From Fidelibacterota bacterium (GTDB taxonomy: Bacteria > Fidelibacterota > Marinisomatia > SCGC-AAA003-L08 > D37C17), in assembly GCA_030747125.1 (NCBI GenBank), contig JASLLI010000009.1, positions 1 to 36,202 on the forward strand: 36,202 nucleotides of DNA. Reading direction: 5' to 3'. A model generated the notes under the pieces. That model searched no databases. It was not told where the DNA came from and saw nothing but the letters and a program-made list of their open reading frames with translations. The position numbers and the translations under genes were made by a program. This document shows, in pieces, positions 10,001-16,358 of this stretch (position 1 is the first letter of the stretch; every line of letters starts with the position of its first letter).

Positions 10001-11134
10001 ATGTCCCCGGTTTTTTCCATTACCTCACATTGTGGATCTACCTCCGCCCGTTCGGGAATTCTCACTACGGACCATGGTGAGATTAGCACTCCATTCTTCA
10101 TGCCGGTTGGAACCTATGGAGCAGTCAAAACTCAATCATCAGAAGAAATTGCTGAATTCAGTACCATTTTATTGAGTAACACTTACCACCTCTATTTAAG
10201 ACCTGGAACTGAAATTTTACAAAAAGCTGGAGGTCTCCATGGCTTCATGAATTGGGACGGCGCTATACTTACTGACTCTGGTGGCTTCCAGATATTCAGC
10301 TTAGAAGGATATCGAAAAATAAGTGATGACGGAGTAACCTTTCGTTCACATTTAGATGGTTCTGAACATCATTTCACTCCGGAAATAATTGTGGATATCC
10401 AACGCATCATTGGCTCAGATTTTATGATGATGTTAGATGTGTGTCCTCCCGGTGATGCCGATCATCAAACCTGGATTGATGCATTGAACACTACTACTAA
10501 ATGGGCAAAACGGGGAATGGATCATTATAGGGCTACTGAACCTTTATACGATCATGCACAGGTTTTAATTCCGGTGGTGCAGGGAGGAACTAATAAGGAG
10601 CTTAGGAAACAGTCTGCTTTAGAACTTAACGAATTAGAGGCAGATGCCTATGCCATTGGCGGACTTGCAGTTGGTGAACCAAAACCAGAAATGCTGGAAA
10701 CGGTGGAATGGATGGATGAATTCCTGCCTAAAGAAAAACCCCGTTATCTTATGGGAGTGGGCACCCCTGCTGATCTGGTGCGCAGTGTTGCGAGGGGAGT
10801 GGATATGTTTGATTGTGTCATGCCTACCCGTAATGCCCGTAACGGGCAGTTGTTTACCTTTGATGGTAAAATGAATATTAGAAATGCCAAATTTAAAAAT
10901 GACTTTTCCCCCATTGATGATAGTGGAATTTCACCCTTGTCATCCGAATATACAAAAGCCTATCTCCATCACCTCTTTAAGACTGAAGAAATATTAGGCT
11001 ACCGCATTGCCACACAGCATAACTTGCGTTTTTACATTCACCTTATGCAAACCATGCAGGAGGAAATTAACAATGATAATTTTGAAAAATGGGCAAAGGG
11101 GTTTTTGGTGAAGTATGATGGAGGTAATATTTAA
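10001..11134 (+). CDS. tgt: tRNA-guanine transglycosylase, zinc-cysteine-less form
   Basis: Exchanges G34 of GUN-anticodon tRNAs for preQ1, the base-exchange step of queuosine synthesis. The family motifs are present: ILTDSGGFQ (general base Asp92), FRSHLDGS, GGLAVGEP, MGVGTPADLV, and VDMFDCVMPTRNARNG with the nucleophile Asp271. The usual zinc site CxCxxC-x(n)-H is broken. Aligning the conserved Y-x-x-AYLHHL, the three cysteine positions hold Gly309, Ser311 and Ser314, while the His ligand (His340 in TQHNL) remains. From memory, Bacteroidota enzymes show the same loss, so this is probably a clade form and not a dead gene. The length of 377 residues is normal. It is the last gene of the plus-strand run, convergent with the peptidase gene. 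Confidence 0.93.
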   Translation: MSPVFSITSHCGSTSARSGILTTDHGEISTPFFMPVGTYGAVKTQSSEEIAEFSTILLSNTYHLYLRPGTEILQKAGGLHGFMNWDGAILTDSGGFQIFSLEGYRKISDDGVTFRSHLDGSEHHFTPEIIVDIQRIIGSDFMMMLDVCPPGDADHQTWIDALNTTTKWAKRGMDHYRATEPLYDHAQVLIPVVQGGTNKELRKQSALELNELEADAYAIGGLAVGEPKPEMLETVEWMDEFLPKEKPRYLMGVGTPADLVRSVARGVDMFDCVMPTRNARNGQLFTFDGKMNIRNAKFKNDFSPIDDSGISPLSSEYTKAYLHHLFKTEEILGYRIATQHNLRFYIHLMQTMQEEINNDNFEKWAKGFLVKYDGGNI

Positions 11135-11178
11135 TTCTATCCATCCGAATGGCTATAACCTGTTATATGTATAGGCTT

Positions 11179-12135
11179 TTATAAATTTACAAACTTATCT
11201 GTATATTCCACCAATTTAGCAGCAATTCCTTTTTCCGTCATGGAATGACCTGCATCCTGCACCACTTCAAAATCTGCTTCCGGGAAGGCTTTATGCAGCT
11301 CCCAGGCAGAGAGCATGGGGCAGACTACATCATAGCGCCCCTGCACAATAACTGTGGGGATATGCCTGATCTTCTCAATATTGTCCAGCAGCCATTCATC
11401 GGTGTCGAAAAATCCACGGTTAGTAAAATAATGGCATTCGATGCGGGCAAAGGCTTCAGCTACTTTTGTATCTTCAAAAGCATGGAGTGATTCCTCTGAT
11501 TGAAAAAGTTTACTGGTACTGGCCTCCCAGATTGACCAAGCTTTTGCAGCTTCAATTCGCACAGTATCATCTTTTGAGGTAAGCCTTTTATAGTAAGCCG
11601 CTACCAAATTATGACGCTCATTTTCCGGGATAGGTTTCAGGTAGTGTTCCCAGGCATCGGGATAGATATTGCTCGCCCCCTCCTGATAAAACCAGTCTAT
11701 CTCCTTCTTACGGATCATAAAAATTCCACGCAGTACCAATGCTTTACATCTGTGGGGTTGAGTAATGGCATAACTGAGGGACAGAGTTGATCCCCAGCTG
11801 CCACCAAAGACTACCCATTTTTCAATGCCTAATTGTTCACGAATTTTTTCAATGTCGCTTACTAAATCCCAAGTGGTGTTTTCTTTGAGTTCAGCATGCG
11901 GTATGCTTTGGCCACATCCCCGCTGATCAAAAATGATGATGCGATATTTTTCTGGATTGAAGTACTGCCGGTAGATAGGTTCGATGCCTCCTCCTGGACC
12001 GCCATGCAGAAAAATCACCGGCTTTCCATCAGGATTGCCTGATTCTTCAACATGGATGGTGTGGAGGTCAGAGACTTTCAGTTTGAAATCGTTAAAAGGT
12101 TCAATTTTAGGGTAAAGTGCTTTCATATACTCCAT
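11179..12135 (-). CDS. pip: Proline iminopeptidase-like alpha/beta hydrolase (S33)
   Basis: Serine peptidase of family S33 that removes N-terminal proline from peptides; cytoplasmic. The oxyanion segment FLHGGPGGG lies at about residues 42-50, followed by FDQRGCGQS. The nucleophile elbow is GGSWGS with Ser113. The triad is completed by Asp269 in GRYDVVCP and His297 in DAGHS. The helical cap lies between about residues 140 and 225. The length of 318 residues is that of the classical prolyl iminopeptidase. A second Met at residue 4 is an alternative start. It is minus strand, convergent with tgt, and a 26-bp inverted repeat lies just upstream of it. The subfamily is clear; the exact substrate range is inferred. 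Confidence 0.9.
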   Translation of the reverse strand: MEYMKALYPKIEPFNDFKLKVSDLHTIHVEESGNPDGKPVIFLHGGPGGGIEPIYRQYFNPEKYRIIIFDQRGCGQSIPHAELKENTTWDLVSDIEKIREQLGIEKWVVFGGSWGSTLSLSYAITQPHRCKALVLRGIFMIRKKEIDWFYQEGASNIYPDAWEHYLKPIPENERHNLVAAYYKRLTSKDDTVRIEAAKAWSIWEASTSKLFQSEESLHAFEDTKVAEAFARIECHYFTNRGFFDTDEWLLDNIEKIRHIPTVIVQGRYDVVCPMLSAWELHKAFPEADFEVVQDAGHSMTEKGIAAKLVEYTDKFVNL

Positions 12136-12150
12136 TTTATTTTAAAGTTT

Positions 12151-12228
12151 TCATTCTGAAAACAGTGAAGAATCTCAAAATTTTATTATTACTTAATAGG
12201 TAGAGATTCTTCGTTTTATTCAGAATGA
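12151..12228. repeat. 26-bp imperfect inverted repeat
   Basis: The left arm (12151-12176) and right arm (12203-12228) are inverted copies. The outer nine bases (TCATTCTGA) and the inner ten (GAAGAATCTC) match perfectly, with a diverged seven-base middle, around a 26-base AT-rich loop. The core TCATTCTGA-n-GAAGAATCTC resembles a short dispersed intergenic repeat that I recall from Bacteroidota and other bacterial genomes. It lies upstream of the peptidase gene and 10 bases downstream of the dehydrogenase stop, where it could fold as an RNA hairpin or terminator. A single copy is seen in this window. Confidence 0.7.
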
Positions 12229-12238
12229 CAGTAATCTG

Positions 12239-13222
12239 TTAATACATTCTCTTTTTACACACTCTGTTTTTCAGAGGTTTTCCTGAGAGATACCGATTTA
12301 AATTATCTGCAAATTGTACTACTACATCCTGCTGATACTCTGGAAAATTCCCTGAAATATGAGGCGATAAAAATACATTGTCTAATGCAAACAATGGACT
12401 TTCTTTTGGCAGAGGTTCATTTTCAAATACATCTAGGGCTGCTCCTGCTATGGTATTACTTTTGAGTGCATCTATTAATTCGGTTTCGTTTATTATTTCT
12501 CCTCGAGCAATATTGATTAAAATTGCTGATGGTTTCATTTGGGATAATTGCATTTTACCAATCATATTTCTGGTAAGTGGAGTCAGTGGGCAGGCAACTA
12601 CCACATAATCACTTTCCTTTAAAAGATGATCCAACTGAGATACGGGAATAAGTTCATCTACTGTTTTTTTATGTTCCACTTTTTTCTGCAGTCGGCGGGT
12701 TGCAATGACTTTCATGTCAAAGGCTTTGGCTTTTTTTGCAACGGCTTTTCCTAAGGCACCAAATCCAATTATCCCTACTGTTTTGCTTTTAAGTTGAATA
12801 GTTTTTCGTGCCAGTTCCCATTGAGTCCATTTTCTTTCCTGTTTGAATTTTTCACACCCCTTAAATTGTTTGGACAAATACAACATCATTCCCATCACGA
12901 ACTCTGATACGGGTCCTGCATGGACTCCGCCTGCATTGGTAATTATGGTTTTACTATTCAACAGAGAGGTATGCAGACTTTGCTCAATACCTGCATTGCC
13001 AAAATGTACCCATTGCAGTTTGTCAGTAGCCTTGTAAAATTCCTCTTCTCCTAAATAGTAGGTGGTGAGAATTTCCAAATTGGGGATTTCCCGGATTAAT
13101 TCCTTATTGGTGGGAATATGGATAAATTCCATTCCATTTTCAGATTGAAGATTGGACTTCAATTCAGAGAGCAAATATTGATATTTTTCAGGATTTTTGG
13201 TAAGTTGAATGCCAATTTTCAT
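12239..13222 (-). CDS. D-isomer-specific 2-hydroxyacid dehydrogenase
   Basis: NAD(P)-dependent oxidoreductase interconverting a D-2-hydroxyacid and a 2-oxoacid. The Rossmann signature is GIIGFGALGKA (GFGALG at residues 153-158). The catalytic set is Arg240 in NIARGEIINE, Glu269 in DVFENEPLP and His288 in SPHISGN. After the dinucleotide fold, ATRR suggests basic residues that might favour NADP, but this is only a hint. At 327 residues it is of normal size. The substrate (glyoxylate, hydroxypyruvate, lactate, phosphoglycerate or other) cannot be decided from sequence; no serine or glyoxylate pathway neighbour is present. Confidence 0.88.
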   Translation of the reverse strand: MKIGIQLTKNPEKYQYLLSELKSNLQSENGMEFIHIPTNKELIREIPNLEILTTYYLGEEEFYKATDKLQWVHFGNAGIEQSLHTSLLNSKTIITNAGGVHAGPVSEFVMGMMLYLSKQFKGCEKFKQERKWTQWELARKTIQLKSKTVGIIGFGALGKAVAKKAKAFDMKVIATRRLQKKVEHKKTVDELIPVSQLDHLLKESDYVVVACPLTPLTRNMIGKMQLSQMKPSAILINIARGEIINETELIDALKSNTIAGAALDVFENEPLPKESPLFALDNVFLSPHISGNFPEYQQDVVVQFADNLNRYLSGKPLKNRVCKKRMY

Positions 13223-13235
13223 TCATTAGGTAAAC

Positions 13236-13358
13236 TTAATTGTTGGGGACATCCGGTCCAAGATGCTCAAGGATGAGTTGCAAATTCCCTAATTTATTTA
13301 GGATAATTGATGTACCTCTTCCCTTGCCTTCAGCAGGTGTACCATTGATGGTTCCACT
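13236..13358 (-). pseudogene. C-terminal remnant of an unknown gene
   Basis: Between the dehydrogenase and exonuclease genes the minus strand has 40 open codons ending in TAA, containing SGTINGTPAEGKGRG and ending LEHLGPDVPNN. The frame is closed upstream by a TAG and contains no start codon at its 5' end. The composition (Gly/Pro/Asn-rich, no obvious low-complexity bias) looks coding rather than random. I do not recognise the family. It may instead be chance open frame. Confidence 0.3.
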
Positions 13359-13415
13359 CTAATGAAAATTAAAAAGAAAGGCTGCATAGTCATTTTTTTT
13401 CTTACTACCATTTTC

Positions 13416-14066
13416 TTATGATATATACTTTCTTAATTTTTCAAACAACTGATGGGTTGCTTCCACATCCCGCATCACATAGTCATTCACTGCATCAATA
13501 TTGCCCTCTTCAAATGCCCTGGCTACAGTCTCGCCTTTTACCTCCCCTTCTTTAGGTGAGGGGATTCCGAAAGACCTACAGGCCACATCCATACTGATTG
13601 CATTGTAGTTATTCCAATTGCAGAGGAACATCATGAGGTCAATATGACTTTTATAGGAAAATCGGCGCAGGTCTTTAAAATTATAATTCTGGATATTAAT
13701 ACCATGATGGGCAGCCCTGATGATAAGGAAAGGAATATCAAATCCCAGTCCATTATAATGGACGAACCGCACGCCTTTTGTACCGGAATGGTTAATTATA
13801 TCGAAAAATGACTGCAAGGTTGCTTCTTCGTTGGCATCACAGATTACCTTGTCCCTTGAGCTACCATCCTCCTGAAGCCAACGCAGTCCAACACAGAGAA
13901 GTTTTCCAAAGAAGGGAGACGTTGAGCGGATGAGTGATTCTGCATTTTCGGGGTCATCGCCAGTGCGGTCAATATGTGCTTGCACTTTTTTTGATATCAC
14001 TTCCTCCACCTCTTCATCTAAGGGAGGTCGGGGAATGGTTTCAATGTCTAAGATGAGGTAGGCCAA
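13416..14066 (-). CDS. Predicted 3'-5' exonuclease, PolB-like (DNA_pol_B_exo2)
   Basis: DEDD-type exonuclease fold, matching the family annotated as a predicted 3'-5' exonuclease related to the PolB proofreading domain (PF10108). Exo I is LILDIETIP with Asp7 and Glu9. The central HYNGLGFDIPFL segment supplies the Exo II Asp. The C-terminal RDVEATHQLFEKL carries the last acidic residue (Asp200). The 216 residues make a stand-alone nuclease domain with no polymerase attached. Its role is probably DNA repair or nucleic-acid processing, but its substrate is not established. It is transcribed minus, directly beside the AT-rich accessory island. Confidence 0.85.
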   Translation of the reverse strand: MAYLILDIETIPRPPLDEEVEEVISKKVQAHIDRTGDDPENAESLIRSTSPFFGKLLCVGLRWLQEDGSSRDKVICDANEEATLQSFFDIINHSGTKGVRFVHYNGLGFDIPFLIIRAAHHGINIQNYNFKDLRRFSYKSHIDLMMFLCNWNNYNAISMDVACRSFGIPSPKEGEVKGETVARAFEEGNIDAVNDYVMRDVEATHQLFEKLRKYIS

Positions 14067-14379
14067 GGTTTATCCTTTTTGATACATTTTAAATAAAAAA
14101 TTGAGTAATAAATTTAATGGGATTCTTCATTGATTCTTTATTTTTGTTTAGTTCAAAAAGAATAAAATCGATAAATTGGTTGAGTGAAGAAAGATAAGAT
14201 TAAATAGTTTGTTTACTATAATTCTATATATTAAGCTTTTGACTGTAACTAAATATTATATTTTTTATTAGCATGCATAAATTCACAAAACAGCCACATA
14301 AAATTAGTGGGAATAACCCAATAAATGACAATAATAGAGTTTATCGGAATGTTGTGTGAAATTTTCAGGTTTATAAACT
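14067..14379. other. AT-rich intergenic stretch containing the left boundary of a gene cassette
   Basis: About 310 bases, strikingly AT-rich, between the exonuclease start and the acetyltransferase. I see no coding frame. The notable piece is TCGGAATGTTGTGTG at 14344-14358. It shares TCGGAAYGTTG with 15079-15089 at the far end of the acetyltransferase unit, and its GTTGTGTG is the perfect complement of CACACAAC at 14929-14936. This marks the likely recombination point (after G14351). Promoter activity for the acetyltransferase probably lies here too, but no convincing -35/-10 pair stands out. No integrase gene or clear attI layout is visible. Confidence 0.55.
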
Positions 14380-15086
14380 ATGTCTAAAGATATACGTATT
14401 GAAACAGATGCTCTTTTACTTAGGTTCTTTAACTCTAATGATATTAAAAACATATTTAAATTAAGCCAAGAAGAAGATTTAAAAAAATGGATTCCTGATC
14501 AAGTATACAAAGATGAAAAGGAAGCCAAAAATGTATTAAAATATCTAATTTCTGCTTACAATCAACCTATTTCACCTGCTGACAAACCTTTTGTATTGGG
14601 AATTGAATATAAAAAAACAAATGAAATTATTGGACATGTTGGTCTTAGCCCAATAGATAATGGAATTGAGATTGGTTATGCTATTGGTGATAAATATAAA
14701 AGACAAGGTTTTGCTACAGAGGCTGTTTCGGCAATTTCTTCTTGGGCTATTAAAAGTATAAATATTTCTGAAATATTTGGCATTGTCGCATCTGAAAATA
14801 TTGCATCATCTAGAGTTCTTGAAAAGTCAAATTATATTTTTATCAAAGAAAAAAAAATGATGCATCATAATCTTTTAAAGAATGTAAAAATATATAAATA
14901 TAAATGACAACCATAAACCTGAAAACAACACACAACACGACTTCATCACTTCGGAAAAGTCAAGCTTTCCCTGCGGGGCTGCGCCCGACATTCGACCTTT
15001 GGTCGAACGCTGCGGTCACTTTGTTCCCTTGCCTCGCTGACAAGTTTGCACATAGTAAACTTTGCTCGGTCTGATAAGTCGGAACG
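14352..15086 (+). mobile_element. Integron-type gene cassette carrying a GNAT acetyltransferase
   Basis: A 735-base unit holding one gene in the forward direction and ending in an attC-like site, as in integron cassettes. The predicted crossovers lie within GTT at 14351-14353 and 15086-15088. In the excised circle, G15086 would join the TTGTGTG at the unit's own start. The attC arms would then pair over eight bases (CACACAAC with GTTGTGTG), compared with four bases in the integrated form. That cassette-specific complementarity is the rule for integron cassettes and is hard to explain by chance. No integrase is present in this window, so it may be an integrase-less (CALIN-type) cluster or the distal end of a longer array. 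Confidence 0.65.
14380..14907 (+). CDS. GNAT-family N-acetyltransferase (RimJ/RimL-like)
   Basis: Acetyl-CoA dependent N-acetyltransferase of the Acetyltransf_3 type. The N-terminal beta strands begin IRIETDALLLRFFNSNDIKNIFKLSQEED. IIGHVGLSPIDNGIEIGYAIGDKYKRQGFATEA contains the acetyl-CoA pyrophosphate-binding loop (RQGFAT) and motif A. ASSRVLEKSNYIF is the usual C-terminal motif B. The substrate is unknown: it could be a small molecule, an antibiotic or a protein N-terminus. At 175 residues it is full length. It is visibly more AT- and Lys/Ile/Asn-rich than its neighbours, has no Shine-Dalgarno sequence, and sits alone inside the cassette described separately, which points to horizontal acquisition. 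Confidence 0.88.
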   Translation: MSKDIRIETDALLLRFFNSNDIKNIFKLSQEEDLKKWIPDQVYKDEKEAKNVLKYLISAYNQPISPADKPFVLGIEYKKTNEIIGHVGLSPIDNGIEIGYAIGDKYKRQGFATEAVSAISSWAIKSINISEIFGIVASENIASSRVLEKSNYIFIKEKKMMHHNLLKNVKIYKYK

Positions 15087-15092
15087 TTGGTA
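14929..15092 (+). other. attC-like recombination site (imperfect palindrome)
   Basis: The outer arms are CACACAAC (R'', 14929-14936) and GTTGGTA (R', 15086-15092), pairing as CAAC/GTTG. A short unpaired asymmetric spacer follows (AC against GGAAC). Then the L arms pair, GACTTCATC (L'', 14939-14947) with GATAAGTC (L', 15073-15080), eight pairs with one extra C in L''. On the bottom strand this extra base is an extrahelical G, a hallmark of attC sites. The interior holds further hairpins: TTCGACC/GGTCGAA (14991-15007, perfect 7 bp) and AAGTTT/AAACTT (15042-15062). At about 160 bases it is long for attC but near the upper range. It is much more GC-rich than the flanking gene. Confidence 0.65.
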
Positions 15093-15098
15093 TTCATA

Positions 15099-15687
15099 AT
15101 GACCCAAACACGAAAAAAAAAGAATAAAAAGAATAGCATATTTATTGCGACAAGTTTAGACGGCTATATCACTGACAAAAATGGAGGACTTGATTGGCTG
15201 CATTCCATACCAAATCCCGATAATGATGATATGGGATTTGTGGAATTCAATAACGACATAGATGCTGCTTGTTATGGGACGAACAACATTCGAAACCTTT
15301 ATTGGATTTGATATTCCTTGGCCATATGATAAACCCGTCTTCGCATTGAGCAAATAGCTAAAAGAAATACCAGAATTACATAAAGACAAAGCCTTTTTAG
15401 TCAAAGGAACTTTTAAAAAAAATTTAGAACAAATTCACGGAAAAGGATATGAGAGATTATACATTGATGGAGGAACAACAATCAGGATTTTTTTTAAAGC
15501 TGATCTGATTGATGAAATGATACTTACGACTATTCCAGTTTTATTAGGTGGTGGCTCTTCACTGTTCGGAGAGTTACCAAACGAACTGAAATTAGAGTTG
15601 ATTGGAACAAAAACATTCCTAAATCAGATAACGCAGAGATATTATAAACGAAAAAATAATACGAAATGCCCTACCTTTCATACCTGA
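15099..15687 (+). pseudogene. Broken RibD/DHFR-like reductase gene
   Basis: The N-terminal part reads NSIFIATSLDGYITDKNGGLDWL, typical of the RibD C-terminal/dihydrofolate reductase-like family (YyaP/YwjB-type). The frame breaks near 15282-15288, where one extra base in AACAACA shifts it. The other frame then restores TFETFIGFDIPWPYDKPVFALS, interrupted by a TAG at 15355-15357. It then continues through ERLYIDGGTTI and TIPVLLGGGSSLFGEL to a TGA. So there are at least two lesions. The ATG lies 12 bases after the cassette crossover G15086, the usual place for a cassette gene. Sequencing error could explain one lesion but is unlikely for both. Confidence 0.85.
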
Positions 15688-15802
15688 GATCGGTTGGCGA
15701 TAATTAAAATAAGATTCATGTTATTTAAGTCCCCCCCTTTTTTTTTTAGATTTTTATCACAGGATTCTCCAGTAAATCATAAATCAAGTAAAGAGGAAAT
15801 AG

Positions 15803-15955
15803 ATGAAACATACAATCATAACGATTCTGGCGGTTACGCTTACAACAGGTGGTATGGCACAAGATCTTAAAACAAATACCATTGTCACAGACCTTGCTGC
15901 TCTGGCTTTCGGTGGGATTGCCGGTGAATACCGGCGCGTACCCACATCTTCTTAA
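15803..15955 (+). pseudogene. Truncated secreted or outer-membrane protein start
   Basis: Fifty codons beginning MKHTIITILAVTLTTGGMAQ, a convincing signal peptide with a cleavage site after Ala-Gln, preceded by an AGAGGAAAT Shine-Dalgarno-like stretch. The mature part starts DLKTNTIVTDLAALAFGGIAGEY, which recalls the opening strand of small outer-membrane beta-barrel proteins (LKTN motif). After that the frame runs into the complement of a ribosomal protein S21 fragment and stops, so the gene has lost its remainder at about 15921-15932. The family assignment is tentative; the truncation is clear. Confidence 0.5.
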
Positions 15956-16010
15956 ATCGACGTAAGGCGCGTTCGAAGGATTCCTTTTCTCTTACCTGGG
16001 CTTCAACCAC
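15921..16010 (-). pseudogene. rpsU: Truncated ribosomal protein bS21 gene start
   Basis: Read on the minus strand, a GTG start preceded at good spacing by GGAGGTG opens a frame whose first 28 codons match bS21: VEAQVREKESFERALRRF, then KK and RAGI. Similarity ends after RAGI. The frame then crosses into the oppositely oriented truncated secreted-protein gene and stops near 15885. Normal bS21 is about 55-70 residues and ends in a basic tail, which is missing here. This is therefore a 5' fragment with its ribosome binding site, apparently moved here by recombination. The intact rpsU must be elsewhere in the genome. The GTG may be a decayed ATG. Confidence 0.75.
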
Positions 16011-16014
16011 GTAA

Positions 16015-16164
16015 ATCACCTCCAAAGGTGTCGTTTGTGGTTACCGAATTGAAGAAATTGAGGATGAATTTGAATTGTATAAAAGATGCAGACAAATGGA
16101 AAAGTTGATTGATGAATTGGCAAAAGGTCGAAAAATGGAGAATATTCTTAGATCACCAATGTAA
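16015..16164 (+). pseudogene. C-terminal remnant of an unknown gene
   Basis: An open plus-strand frame without a start, reading into [31 protein letters not shown] and MENILRSPM before TAA. The charged, helical look (Glu/Lys/Arg-rich, heptad-like leucines) suggests the coiled tail of a real protein. It begins directly behind the leader of the bS21 fragment, so another junction probably lies near 16020-16040. I do not recognise the parent protein. Confidence 0.35.
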
Positions 16165-16358
16165 ACATTAAATCTCTTTGAATCATGTTACTATCGTCCT
16201 TTTCAATCTCCTTCCTGCCTCAATTTACCCTCTCCTAAAACATAGCTCACTTCCTGTACATGGGGTTTAAGTTTGACAGGTGGTAAGCCAGTGAATATTG
16301 TAATTTCATCATCCACAAAAAACTAATCAATTGAATATATCGAGAGAAAATAATCTTA
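16165..16358. other. Intergenic stretch before the DEAD-box helicase
   Basis: Together with 15688-15802 and the three remnants between, this makes a gene-poor 670 bases. Here I see no supported gene. A minus-strand frame of 21 codons (MMKLQYSLAYHLSNLNPMYRK) is too short to call. In 15688-15802 the only marks are a C7-T10 homopolymer run at 15731-15747 and GTTGGCG at 15693, which might be the next, eroded cassette boundary. The promoter of the helicase presumably lies just upstream of 16359 in the AT-rich part. Confidence 0.3.

Noticed and set aside
14179-14185. GTTGAGT, an exact GTTRRRY match upstream of the GNAT cassette
   Set aside because: No complementary arms or attI layout surround it. 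Seven-base matches to this degenerate motif are expected by chance.
14310-14350. Weak ATAAA/TTTAT hairpin just left of the cassette boundary as a preceding attC
   Set aside because: Only five AT pairs, no R'' complement and no extrahelical-base pattern. It is not distinguishable from chance in AT-rich DNA.
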